From positions 744,001-808,000 of the forward strand of contig NZ_JAHUWZ010000002.1 of the NCBI RefSeq assembly GCF_019218755.1: a DNA stretch of 64,000 bases, given 5' to 3'. Within the stretch, counting starts at the first letter, position 1; every line of letters starts with the position of its first letter. Below are positions 8,325-18,890 of this stretch, one piece after another. The stretch is from Acidovorax sp. sif1233. Lineage in GTDB: Bacteria; Pseudomonadota; Gammaproteobacteria; Burkholderiales; Burkholderiaceae_C. The position numbers were made by a program, and so were the translations under genes. The notes below the pieces were generated by a model that saw only the letters and a program-made list of their open reading frames with translations, was not told the origin of the DNA and made no database searches.

Positions 8325-9215
8325 ATGACCACCGCCCTGCCCCAGCCCCTGCGCAACGTCCGCGTCCTGAGCCTCGCGCTCAACCTGCCCGGCCCCGCCG
8401 CCCTGATGCGCTGCGCGCGCATGGGGGCCGAATGCACCAAGCTCGAACCCCCTCCCGCCCCCGGCCATCCCAGCGCCGACCCCATGGGCATCTACAGCCC
8501 GGCGGCCTATGCCACGCTGCACGGCGGCGTGCGCGTGGTGCATGCCCACCTCAAGACCGCCGAAGGCCAGGCGACGCTGCATGCGGAACTGGCCCGCACC
8601 GATGTGCTGATCACCTCCTTCCGCCCCTCGGCCCTGGCCAAGCTGGGCCTGGGCTGGGAGGCGCTGCAGTCGAAATACCCGCGCCTGTCGCTGGTGCGCA
8701 TCGTGGGCGCGGCCGCCGAGCGGGCCGAGGAGCCCGGCCACGACCTCACCTACCTGGCCGACGCCGGGCTGGTGACCGGCACCGAGATGCCGCCCACGCT
8801 GTACGCCGACATGGGCGGCGCCCTGATGGCCAGCGAGGCCGTGCTGCAGGCCCTGCTGGAGCGCGCCCACACCGGCAGCGGCGTGTGCATCGAAGTGGCG
8901 CTGGCCGATGCCGCCGCCTGGCTGGCCCAGCCGCGCGACTGGGGCCTGACCACGCCCGAGGGCGACGTGGGCGGCAACCACGCGGGCTACCGCATCTACC
9001 CCTGCGCCGACGGCCGCGTGGCGGTGGCCGCGCTGGAACCCCACTTCGCCGCGCGCCTGTGCGCCGCTGCGGGGCTGCCAGCCTCTGGCGACCCGGGCCA
9101 GCTGCGCGCGCCCGCCACGCACCAGGCCGTGGCGAACTTCCTGCACGGCCAGACCCGCGCGCAGCTGGACGCGCTCGCCGCCGCCCAGGACATTCCCCTG
9201 CACACCCTCGCCTGA
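8325..9215 (+). CDS. Short CaiB/BaiF (racemase-like) CoA transferase family protein
   Basis: Class III CoA-transferase fold. GHDLTYLADAGL matches the GHDINYL active-site signature of alpha-methylacyl-CoA racemases, where the His-Asp pair does the chemistry. With the ATG at 8325 it has 296 residues, while family members usually have 360-400, so the C-terminal part of the fold is shortened. The reading frame ends cleanly with no visible frameshift. Either a CoA transfer or a racemase role is possible; the substrate is unknown. The next gene follows after 16 nt. Confidence 0.8.
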   Translation: MTTALPQPLRNVRVLSLALNLPGPAALMRCARMGAECTKLEPPPAPGHPSADPMGIYSPAAYATLHGGVRVVHAHLKTAEGQATLHAELARTDVLITSFRPSALAKLGLGWEALQSKYPRLSLVRIVGAAAERAEEPGHDLTYLADAGLVTGTEMPPTLYADMGGALMASEAVLQALLERAHTGSGVCIEVALADAAAWLAQPRDWGLTTPEGDVGGNHAGYRIYPCADGRVAVAALEPHFAARLCAAAGLPASGDPGQLRAPATHQAVANFLHGQTRAQLDALAAAQDIPLHTLA

Positions 9216-9231
9216 GAACCCGTTTTCACCG

Positions 9232-9933
9232 ATGCACAAGCAAGGCACCGTCATCCGCTGGGATGCCACACGCGCCTTCGGTTTCATCCGCAGCCCGGAC
9301 ACCTCGGCCGATGTGTTCTTTCATGTGCGGGACTACCAAGGCAGCGCCGCGCCCCGCGAGGGCCTGGCCGTGGTGTATGAAGAAATCCATGTGGGCGGCA
9401 AGGGGCCCAGGGCAATGGCCGTGCAGCCTGCCGCGCACCCGGGTGCCACCGCCCAGCCCCGCCCATCGGTCACGGCGCCGCCGACAGCCGCTGCGCGCCC
9501 GGCTCGGCGCACACCGGCGCAGCGGGCCGCCCGGCCCCAGGTTCGACGCCATCGGCGCACCGCGGATGCCAGCGGCCCGCCCACCCCGGCGGGCCCGGCC
9601 TTGGTGCTGATGCTGGGCTGGGCGGCCCTGCTGGCCTGGGGCTTCTGGGCCGGCCGGCTCCCCTGGTGGGTGCTGGGCGCTGCCATGGCCGTCACCCTCC
9701 TGACCTTCCTGGTCTACGCCATCGACAAGAGCGCCGCGCAAAACGGCCAGTGGCGCACCAGAGAGAGCCACCTGCACCTGCTGGGCCTGGCGGGCGGCTG
9801 GCCGGGCGCATGGTTCGCCCAGCAGTGGCTGCGGCACAAGTCCCGCAAGCTGGAGTTTCGCGCGGTCTACTGGGCCACCGTGGTGCTCCACTGCGCGGCG
9901 CTCGGGGCCTGGCTGGGCGGATGGCTGCGCTAG
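9232..9933 (+). CDS. Cold-shock domain plus DUF1294 membrane protein
   Basis: A 233-residue fusion. Residues about 1-70 form a cold-shock nucleic-acid binding domain with RNP-like motifs FGFI and DVFFHV. A Pro/Ala-rich linker follows, then a C-terminal DUF1294 part (about 120-233) with three to four membrane segments and the motif YAIDKSAAQNGQWRTRESHLHLLGLAGGWPG in fragments typical of the family. Its cellular role is unknown. It may be co-transcribed with the CoA transferase-like gene 16 nt upstream. Confidence 0.85.
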   Translation: MHKQGTVIRWDATRAFGFIRSPDTSADVFFHVRDYQGSAAPREGLAVVYEEIHVGGKGPRAMAVQPAAHPGATAQPRPSVTAPPTAAARPARRTPAQRAARPQVRRHRRTADASGPPTPAGPALVLMLGWAALLAWGFWAGRLPWWVLGAAMAVTLLTFLVYAIDKSAAQNGQWRTRESHLHLLGLAGGWPGAWFAQQWLRHKSRKLEFRAVYWATVVLHCAALGAWLGGWLR

Positions 9934-9953
9934 GCAGGGCTGCAAAGAACCGT

Positions 9954-10003
9954 CAATTTTGATAGCTGCTTGCGCTGGATGGATATGGGCGAGAGGCTAT
10001 TTT
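9954..10003 (+). repeat. Dispersed palindromic repeat, copy 2
   Basis: Forward orientation: ATTTTGATAGCT, then TTGCGCT, a diverged right arm, and GAGAGGCTATTTT. It occupies the spacer after the DUF1294 gene. The internal stem is weaker than in the copies at 7201 and 32951. Confidence 0.65.
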
Positions 10004-10124
10004 CCCCCATATTTCCTGCTGCTTCCCAAAGGGTGCTGACGCGCAGAGTGCCCGCTGGCCTACACCACGCACCCGGGGGGAGGGGTTTCAATCGAAAAGG
10101 TCTGAAACACCTCGGGAGATGCCC

Positions 10125-10586
10125 ATGAAACCCCTCGTTCTTGATTCCACCATGACCAACATGGGCGGCGTTTTCTACCCCACGGGCCATGTGTTCGCCC
10201 TCTTCCCCGACGAAGACTGCGTGCGCCAGGCCGCCACGGCCCTGCAGGGCGCTGGCCACGCGGGCGAGATTGCCTACGCCAGCCCCGAGGTCATCCTGCA
10301 GGAGATCGTGCACACCCTGGGCACGGCCGACGCACCCCTGCCGTCGGTGGGCGCCGAGGGCGACATGGTGCGCCGCATCGCCGACTTGGCCGGCACGGGA
10401 CACCACGGCATGCTGGTGCACATGGCCGACAAGGACAACACCGAGCGGCTGGTGGGCGCCATCGCACCGGAAGGCGCGGTAGCGGCTTTCTACTACCGCA
10501 CGTTCATCATCGAGGATCTCATCACGCCCCCGGCCAAGGACGACGCCCCACAATCGGTACTGGTGGGCACCCACGCGGCACCCTGA
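10125..10586 (+). CDS. Conserved hypothetical protein
   Basis: A 153-residue soluble protein, not recognised. The ATG at 10125 is chosen because a GGGAG lies 6 nt upstream; an ATG at 10119 would abut that site. The first part contains TGHVFALFPDEDCVRQAATALQ, and the middle segment GHHGMLVHMADKDNTERLVG suggests an alpha/beta fold with a glycine- and histidine-rich turn. No signal peptide or membrane segment. It is followed by a strong terminator, so it is probably a single-gene unit. Confidence 0.7.
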   Translation: MKPLVLDSTMTNMGGVFYPTGHVFALFPDEDCVRQAATALQGAGHAGEIAYASPEVILQEIVHTLGTADAPLPSVGAEGDMVRRIADLAGTGHHGMLVHMADKDNTERLVGAIAPEGAVAAFYYRTFIIEDLITPPAKDDAPQSVLVGTHAAP

Positions 10587-10624
10587 CAGGGCCCGGCCCT
10601 TTCCAGGGGCCCGGACGCCGCGAA

Positions 10625-10666
10625 GCGGCCCGGCGCGCAGACCAGCGCGCCGGGCCGCTGTCTTTT
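10625..10666 (+). terminator. Strong intrinsic terminator
   Basis: Perfect 14-bp stem, GCGGCCCGGCGCGC (10625-10638) with its complement at 10645-10658, a 6-nt loop AGACCA, and then TGTCTTTT. It lies 39 nt after the stop at 10586. It accounts for part of the 324-bp spacer 10587-10910; the rest holds the promoter-like segment at 10722-10766 and nothing else recognisable. Confidence 0.85.
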
Positions 10667-10721
10667 GGGAACGCGCCTTCGCAGCCCCCGCCGCCAGCCC
10701 GGGCTGCGCGCCGCAATGCCA

Positions 10722-10766
10722 TGCTTTGCATGCAGGGGCGACCTGATCGCTATATAGTGCAAAGCA
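10722..10766 (+). promoter_or_regulatory. Promoter-like segment flanked by two inverted 9-mers
   Basis: TGCTTTGCA (10722-10730) and its exact reverse complement TGCAAAGCA (10758-10766) flank a -10-like TATATA (10751-10756). A weak -35 (TTGCAT, 10726-10731) overlaps the first copy, with a 19-bp spacer. The paired sites could be operators of the GGDEF-EAL gene that starts at 10911. Promoter assignment is by eye. Confidence 0.4.
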
Positions 10767-10910
10767 CCGCACCGGCGGGCTGTCCGACGCCTTGCCGAAG
10801 CCTGTGCCAGCGCCACCGGGATGCATGCCCCGCCCTGTGCCGCCGGCGCTGACGCAGCCCCCAGGAAGCGGCCCGGCAACCAACTTGGCGAACAGGCGGG
10901 AGAACAGTCC

Positions 10911-13421
10911 ATGGATGTTGTGTTGCAGCCAGACGAGCGAAGACCCGTGCAGCTGACATTGCGGCTCACCTGGCCCTTCATCGTGATGGTGCTGCTGCTG
11001 GCCGCCTGCGCCACCGCCAGCCTGTATGTGCTGTCCACCGTGCGCGGTTTCGTCGCCGGCGAAAGCCTGTGGACGAAGGGGCAAAAGGATGCCATCTATT
11101 ACCTGGGCCAGTACGCGGCCAATGGCTCGCCCCAGGCATTCGCGCTGTTCACGCAGGCCATCGATATTCCGCTGGGAGACCGGGCGGCCCGCCTGGCCCT
11201 GCAACCCGGGCAGGTGCAGGTCGATCTGGCACGCGAGGGTTTCCTGCGCGGGGGCAACCATCCGCAGGACATCGACGGACTCATCTGGCTGCTGCGCTAC
11301 CTCCACCATTTCGACATCGTTCAAAAGCCGATCCAGCATTGGCTGGTGGGAGACGAATACATCAATGCGCTGCGCGACCTGTCCCACGAGATCCGCCACG
11401 ATACCGAGCTGGGTTCGGTGGACGACGATACACGCGCGCAGTGGCAAACCGCCATCCGCGACATCAATGCGGGAGTCACCCCCGCCGCCCGCGCCTTCAG
11501 CGAGGCTCTGGGAGACAGCTCGCGCCGCATCGTGGCGTTGCTGATGTGGACCAACATGGGCATCGCGGCCACCCTGATCCTGCTGACCCTGTGGCACACC
11601 CACACCCTGCTGGCGCAGCGCCGGCGCGTGGAGCAGGCGCTCAGCGCGGAGCGCGAGCAGGCACGCACCACGCTCACCGCCATCGGCGACGGGGTGGTGA
11701 CGACCAACATCCATGGCGAAGTGATGTACATGAACCCGGCGGCGGAGCAGCTGCTGGCCTGCAGCGCCCAGCAGGCCGTGGGAAAACCGCTGGACGATGC
11801 CCTGAAGTTCGATGGCGAAGACCCCCGGCCCCAGGCCGCCGGGACGCTCATCGAGCAGATACTGCGGCAGGGCAGCCACGGCGCCGCGAACGCGGGCGGC
11901 GCAAGGAGCGCCAAGGGCACGCAGGACGACATCAACCGCACCATCGTGCGCCCCGGCCAGACCGTCGTGCCGGTGAAGCTGGTGGGTTCGCCCATCCAGC
12001 ACCAGGGCACCGTGACCGGCGCGGTGCTGGTACTGCACGACGTCACGCGCGAACAGCACTACGTGGAGCAGCTCTCCTGGCAGGCCAGCCACGACGCGCT
12101 CACGGGCCTGGTCAACCGGCGCGAGTTCGAGCACCGGCTCGAGGCCTTGCTCAGCCGCCCGCGCCAGCCGGGCCGCGAGGGCTCCCTGCTCTACGTGGAC
12201 ATGGACCAGTTCAAGCTCATCAACGACACCTGCGGCCACCAGGCGGGCGACGAGATGCTGCGCGAGGTCTGCCGCATGCTGCAAAGCCACCTGCGCGAGG
12301 GCGACACGCTGGCGCGGCTGGGCGGGGACGAGTTCGGCATCCTGCTCAAGGACTGCCCCGCCGGGCCCTCGGCGCGCATCGCCGAGCAGCTGCGCCAGGC
12401 TGGCCAGGACCTGCGGCTGGCATGGGAGGGCCAGCACCTCACGACCGGCCTCTCCATCGGCATGGTGCAGCTCATCCCCGCGCTCACGTCCATACAGGAA
12501 GCGATGCGCGTGGCCGACATGGCCTGCTACCGCGCCAAGGAGGGCGGCCGCAACCGGGTGTTCATCTACCAGCCCGAGGACATCGAGATGACCCGGCGCG
12601 AAGGCGACATGGACTGGGTGCGGCGCCTGCGCCTGGCGCTGGAGCACGACCGCTTCCAGCTGCACGCGCAGGCCATCGGCGCGCTGCAGGTCCACGCTGA
12701 AGAGGGTTTGCACATGGAGGTGCTGCTGCGGCTGCGCGAGGAAGACGGCCAGCTCGTGGCGCCCGGCACCTTCATCCCGGCCGCCGAGCACTACGGAATG
12801 ATGCCCTCCATCGACCGCTGGGTGATCCGGCACACGCTGCAGGCGCTGGCGCTACACCAGCGCACGCCGGGCGCCCTGCCGCTGCACACCTGCGCCATCA
12901 ACCTGTCGGGCACCAGCCTGGGCGACGACAGCCTGCTCAAGTACATCCGCACCACCCTCACCGAATCCGGCCTGGACCCCGCACTGCTGTGCTTCGAGAT
13001 CACCGAGACCAGCGCCATCTCGCACCTGCCCAACGCCGTGCGCCTGATGAAAGAGCTGCAGCAGCTGGGCTGCCGGTTCGCGCTGGACGACTTCGGCGCG
13101 GGCATGTCGTCCTTCACCTATCTCAAGCACCTGCCGGTCAACTACCTCAAGATCGACGGCGCCTTCGTGAAGGACATGCTGCAGGACCCCACTAGCCGCG
13201 CCATGGTGGAAATGATCCACCGCATCGGCCATGTGATGGGCAAGCAGACCATCGCCGAGTTCGCCGAGAGCGCCGCCATCGTGGACGCGCTGCGGCTCAT
13301 CGGCGTGGACTATGCCCAGGGCTACGCGGTGGCGCGGCCCCTTCCGCTGGGCGAGTGCCTGGGCCAGGCGGTACCGCCGGCGGGTGGCGCCGCGCTCCCC
13401 GACGCGCGGCACGCCGCCTGA
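10911..13421 (+). CDS. Membrane-bound PAS-GGDEF-EAL cyclic-di-GMP enzyme
   Basis: From the ATG at 10911 (preceded by GGCGGGAGAA) it has 836 residues. A transmembrane segment near residues 17-45 and a second near 205-225 enclose a periplasmic sensor region. Then follow a PAS domain (about 250-370), GGDEF (RLGGDEFG, about residue 470) and a C-terminal EAL domain. The cyclase motif is intact. In the EAL domain the signature is EVL rather than EAL, but INLSG, FEITET, DDFGAG, YLKIDG, AEFAES and DYAQGY are all present, so phosphodiesterase activity is plausible. Its 3' end overlaps the convergent DMT gene by 125 bp. Confidence 0.93.
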   Translation: MDVVLQPDERRPVQLTLRLTWPFIVMVLLLAACATASLYVLSTVRGFVAGESLWTKGQKDAIYYLGQYAANGSPQAFALFTQAIDIPLGDRAARLALQPGQVQVDLAREGFLRGGNHPQDIDGLIWLLRYLHHFDIVQKPIQHWLVGDEYINALRDLSHEIRHDTELGSVDDDTRAQWQTAIRDINAGVTPAARAFSEALGDSSRRIVALLMWTNMGIAATLILLTLWHTHTLLAQRRRVEQALSAEREQARTTLTAIGDGVVTTNIHGEVMYMNPAAEQLLACSAQQAVGKPLDDALKFDGEDPRPQAAGTLIEQILRQGSHGAANAGGARSAKGTQDDINRTIVRPGQTVVPVKLVGSPIQHQGTVTGAVLVLHDVTREQHYVEQLSWQASHDALTGLVNRREFEHRLEALLSRPRQPGREGSLLYVDMDQFKLINDTCGHQAGDEMLREVCRMLQSHLREGDTLARLGGDEFGILLKDCPAGPSARIAEQLRQAGQDLRLAWEGQHLTTGLSIGMVQLIPALTSIQEAMRVADMACYRAKEGGRNRVFIYQPEDIEMTRREGDMDWVRRLRLALEHDRFQLHAQAIGALQVHAEEGLHMEVLLRLREEDGQLVAPGTFIPAAEHYGMMPSIDRWVIRHTLQALALHQRTPGALPLHTCAINLSGTSLGDDSLLKYIRTTLTESGLDPALLCFEITETSAISHLPNAVRLMKELQQLGCRFALDDFGAGMSSFTYLKHLPVNYLKIDGAFVKDMLQDPTSRAMVEMIHRIGHVMGKQTIAEFAESAAIVDALRLIGVDYAQGYAVARPLPLGECLGQAVPPAGGAALPDARHAA

Positions 13422-14367
13422 GGTCCGCTGCCAGGCGCCCCGGCACGACGGCGCCGCTGGCCAGCACCACGCCGGGGACCACCAGCGCCAGTGCCGCCCA
13501 GGCACTGCGCTGCGGCACCTCTCCCAGCAGCCAGGCCGCGCCCAGCGCCGTGAGCACGGGCACCAGCGCGGCGGACAGCGCCGCGCGGGCGGCACCCAGC
13601 CGTGCAATGGCCACCGTGTAGGCCACCAGCCCCAGCACACCGGCCATCACACCCTGCCCCAGCGCCTGGAAGGCCACGTCGGTCCAGGGTGCCGTCACCA
13701 GACGCGGGGCGCCCCAGGCAATCACCACGGGCACCAGCAGCACCGCAGATCCCAGGTTCACCAGGGCGGCCCCCTGCCAGGGCGACAGGCCACAGCCCCG
13801 AAACGCCAGCGTGTAGGCGGCCCACAGCACGGCCGCCAGCACAAACAGCAGATCCCCGCGCCAGGACGCCAGGCCATCGCGCCACACCCCCAGGCCCAGC
13901 GCCGCCACGCCCAGCGCCATCAGCACCAGGCCCAGCACGCGCAGGCGCCCCAGCCTGTCGCCCTGCACCAGCCGCCCGCCCAGCGCCACGAACAGCGGCA
14001 TGCAGCCGGCCATGAAGATGCCCATGTGCGCCGCCGGCGCCCAGCGTGCCCCCGCCAGCACCAGCAGGCCAAAGGGCAGCCCGCCCCCCAGCACCAGCAG
14101 GGCCAGCCGTCCCAGGGACATCGCGGCGGGCCATCCGGTGCGCCGGCACCACAGCGGGGCCAGCACCAGCGCGGGAACGCCATAGCGCAGCACGGCCAGC
14201 TCCACCGGCCCGAGCGACGTGGTGACGCCGTGGCGCGTGACGATCTGCCAGCCGCTGCCCACAAGGGCCGCTGCCAGCGCGGCCAGCACCCCGATGGCCA
14301 GGTTCCGGGCCGGCGATGCAGGCCGCGCGTGAAAAATGCGAGAAATGGAAAACGCAGAAGAGGACAT
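13297..14367 (-). CDS. EamA/DMT-family transporter
   Basis: Ten hydrophobic segments in two repeats mark a drug/metabolite exporter of the inner membrane. The first segments follow residue 20 (LAIGVLAALAAALVGSGWQIVTRHG). The tail after residue about 315 is an Arg/Pro-rich low-complexity stretch that lies antisense to the end of the GGDEF-EAL gene. At 356 residues it exceeds the usual 290-310, so that tail is an add-on. An AraC regulator gene lies upstream on the same strand and could control it; the exported compound is unknown. Confidence 0.88.
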   Translation of the reverse strand: MSSSAFSISRIFHARPASPARNLAIGVLAALAAALVGSGWQIVTRHGVTTSLGPVELAVLRYGVPALVLAPLWCRRTGWPAAMSLGRLALLVLGGGLPFGLLVLAGARWAPAAHMGIFMAGCMPLFVALGGRLVQGDRLGRLRVLGLVLMALGVAALGLGVWRDGLASWRGDLLFVLAAVLWAAYTLAFRGCGLSPWQGAALVNLGSAVLLVPVVIAWGAPRLVTAPWTDVAFQALGQGVMAGVLGLVAYTVAIARLGAARAALSAALVPVLTALGAAWLLGEVPQRSAWAALALVVPGVVLASGAVVPGRLAADLRRRAARRGARRHPPAVPPGPGTRPAEGAAPPRSPGHSPRR

Positions 14368-14453
14368 GGCGCCAGTCTCGCGCCCATGGCCCCGGCGGGA
14401 TATCAGAATCCTGCGCTTCGCGCGGCCGCGGGCTTGGCAGGCTTTCGCGGGGT

Positions 14454-15245
14454 CTACCCGCCCCGCCCCTGCAGCGCGGACCGCGCCTGCGCCAGCGTCA
14501 CGCCCACCTCGGCGCGAAAGACAGCGCCCAGGTGGCTCTGGCTGCAGTACCCCAGGTCGTGCGCCAGCGCGGCCAGGTCCGATTCACCCGCCTCCAGCCG
14601 CTGCAGCGCGGCCGCCATCCGCAGGCGCTGGCGGTAGCCGTGCAGGCCCAGGCCCAGATGCCGCCGAAACAGGTGGGCGAGGTGAAACGCCGAGCAGCCG
14701 GCCGCGTCCGCCGCATCCTGCAGGGACCACCGCTCGCCATCGGCCAGGGCCACCCGTTGGGCCATGAAGCGCCGCGCGCGCCCTACCGTCCGCGGCGCCG
14801 AATGCGGCGGCGTGCCCTGCAGCACATCGAACGCCGCGCCCCCGGCGGGCAGCGGGCGCCCATCGGCCAGCGCCCGCCAGTGCATGCGCAGGCGCCACAG
14901 CAGGCGCGGCGTGAGCATGCGCACGCGCGGCGACAGGTTGTTCTGGTTGCCCGGGGCGCCCACCGGCCCATTCCCCTGCGTGCTCACCACGATGCTGGTC
15001 TGCGGCGTGGGCTGCAGGGGCCGCATCTGGTAGGGCAGCCCCTGCGGCAAACCCAGGGCCGTCAGGCCGTCGAGCAGGACCACCTGCCCTGCCATCTGGA
15101 ACTCGGACAGCCCGTCCATGGGCAGCACCCAGCGCCCGGAGGCTGCTTCATAGGTCGCGCTCCACCGCACGGGCGCGGCATGCTTGAGAACCCGCTCGAC
15201 CTTCCATGCGGCGCCGGCGTGCAGCAGGGTGCGTTGCTGGGGCAT
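14454..15245 (-). CDS. AraC-family transcriptional regulator
   Basis: A 263-residue regulator. The C-terminal 100 residues form the double helix-turn-helix: first helix pair around LQDAADAAGCSAFHLAHLFRRH and second around LAALAHDLGYCSQSHLGAVFR. The N-terminal half is a ligand-sensing or dimerisation domain with no motif that I can assign. It lies between ygiQ (28 nt upstream) and the DMT transporter (86 nt downstream), all on the minus strand. The transporter is the best guess for its target. Confidence 0.9.
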   Translation of the reverse strand: MPQQRTLLHAGAAWKVERVLKHAAPVRWSATYEAASGRWVLPMDGLSEFQMAGQVVLLDGLTALGLPQGLPYQMRPLQPTPQTSIVVSTQGNGPVGAPGNQNNLSPRVRMLTPRLLWRLRMHWRALADGRPLPAGGAAFDVLQGTPPHSAPRTVGRARRFMAQRVALADGERWSLQDAADAAGCSAFHLAHLFRRHLGLGLHGYRQRLRMAAALQRLEAGESDLAALAHDLGYCSQSHLGAVFRAEVGVTLAQARSALQGRGG

Positions 15246-15273
15246 GGCGGGTGTGGCGCGCGTGGCGGCCCGC

Positions 15274-17691
<2,418 letters not shown>

Positions 17692-17852
17692 TCAGATGGG
17701 GAGCGCGGCCAGCCCATGTGCGGATGGGGCCTCGTGGGGCGCGGCTGTGGTGGATAACCCGTGATTTTACGTTGGCAGGCGTGTTTTGTCGCCCCGAACG
17801 CACTTGCCCTTCACTCCCCAAGGTTTGATGGAGATCAGGCATATACTTGCTT

Positions 17853-17874
17853 TTGTCAATTAATTACATGACAA
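17853..17874. promoter_or_regulatory. Palindromic operator at the MarR-GNAT gene
   Basis: A 22-bp palindrome: TTGTCA, two free bases, TAATTA, two free bases, TGACAA. Outer arms and centre are perfectly symmetric. Its size and AT-rich centre fit a MarR-family dimer. It ends 8 nt before the preferred ATG at 17883, so binding would block expression of the regulator itself. Confidence 0.75.
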
Positions 17875-17882
17875 AGGCATAT

Positions 17883-18857
17883 ATGAGCACGAATCCATCC
17901 TCCCAGGCCAGCGCAGCCGCAGGCAGCGCGCCCGTCGCCGCCGACGCCGTGAAGGCCGTGCGCAGGTTCAATCGCTTCTTCACCCGCCGCGTGGGCGTGC
18001 TGGACCCGTACCTGGGCAGCGATCTCTCGCTGACCGACGTGCGCGTGCTGTACGAGCTGGCCCACCGCGACGCGCCGGTCGCCAGCGAGCTGGCCCGGGA
18101 CCTGGGCCTGGACGGCGGGTACCTGAGCCGGATCCTGCGGCGTTTTGAAGGCGCGGGCTGGATCCTGCGCAGCGCCAGCGCCCGTGATGCGCGCCAGAGC
18201 GTGCTCACGCTCACCCCTGCCGGGCGCGCTGCGTTCGAACCGCTGCAGCAGCGCTCGCGCGACGAAGCCGCCGCGCTGCTTGCCCCGTTGCCGCCGGCCC
18301 GGCGGCACGAACTGGTGGACGCCATGCAACGCATCGAGGCCTTGCTGGAGCCCGCCAGCGGCGCCGCGGCGGCGCCCAAGGTGGCCGTGCTGCGCGACCC
18401 CGTGCCCGGCGACATCGGCTGGGTGGTGCAGCAGCATGGCGAAATCTACTGGCGCGAGTACGGCTGGGACAGCCGCTTCGAGGCACTGGTGGCGGACATC
18501 GCCGCGCAGTTCGTGCGCAAGTTCCAGCCGGGCTGGGAGCGGTGCTGGATCGCCGAACTGGAGGGCGAACGCGTGGGCGCCGTGTTCGTGGTGCGCAAGT
18601 CCGCCAGCACGGCCCAGTTGCGGATGCTCATCCTGTCGCCCCGGGCGCGCGGCCTGGGGCTGGGCGCCCGCCTGACCGACGAGTGCATCGCGTTCGCGCG
18701 GGCCAAGGGCTACCGGAAAATGGTGCTGTGGACCAATAGCTGCCTGGCGGCCGCGCGTGGCATCTACGCCAAACGCGGGTTCAAGCTGGTCAAGTCGGAA
18801 CCCTACGAGGGCTTCGGCCAGCAGGCCGTGGGCGAAACCTGGGAGCTCAGGCTGTAG
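17883..18857 (+). CDS. MarR-type regulator fused to a GNAT acetyltransferase
   Basis: A 324-residue two-domain protein. The N-terminal half has the MarR winged helix (LTDVRVLYELAHRDAPVASELARDLGLDGGYLSRILRRFE). The C-terminal half (about 165-324) is a GNAT acyltransferase with the acetyl-CoA binding stretch LSPRARGLGLGARL. The ATG at 17883 is preferred because an alternative at 17868 lies inside the palindrome at 17853-17874. Such fusions are common in proteobacteria; the acetyl acceptor and the ligand are unknown. Autoregulation is likely. Confidence 0.92.
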   Translation: MSTNPSSQASAAAGSAPVAADAVKAVRRFNRFFTRRVGVLDPYLGSDLSLTDVRVLYELAHRDAPVASELARDLGLDGGYLSRILRRFEGAGWILRSASARDARQSVLTLTPAGRAAFEPLQQRSRDEAAALLAPLPPARRHELVDAMQRIEALLEPASGAAAAPKVAVLRDPVPGDIGWVVQQHGEIYWREYGWDSRFEALVADIAAQFVRKFQPGWERCWIAELEGERVGAVFVVRKSASTAQLRMLILSPRARGLGLGARLTDECIAFARAKGYRKMVLWTNSCLAAARGIYAKRGFKLVKSEPYEGFGQQAVGETWELRL

Positions 18858-18863
18858 AAAAGC

Positions 18864-18889
18864 GCCGGCGATCCGGCCGCCTCGCCGGC
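18864..18889. terminator. Bidirectional hairpin between convergent genes
   Basis: GCCGGCGA (18864-18871) pairs with TCGCCGGC (18882-18889). AAAAGC precedes and GCTTC follows the stem. It sits between the stop codons of the MarR-GNAT gene and the pentapeptide gene and can serve both. Confidence 0.6.
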
Positions 18890-18890
18890 T

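Noticed and set aside
9930-12833. 967-codon minus-strand open frame
   Set aside because: Antisense to the GGDEF-EAL gene and its spacer, including the strong terminator at 10625; no start signal or recognisable domain.
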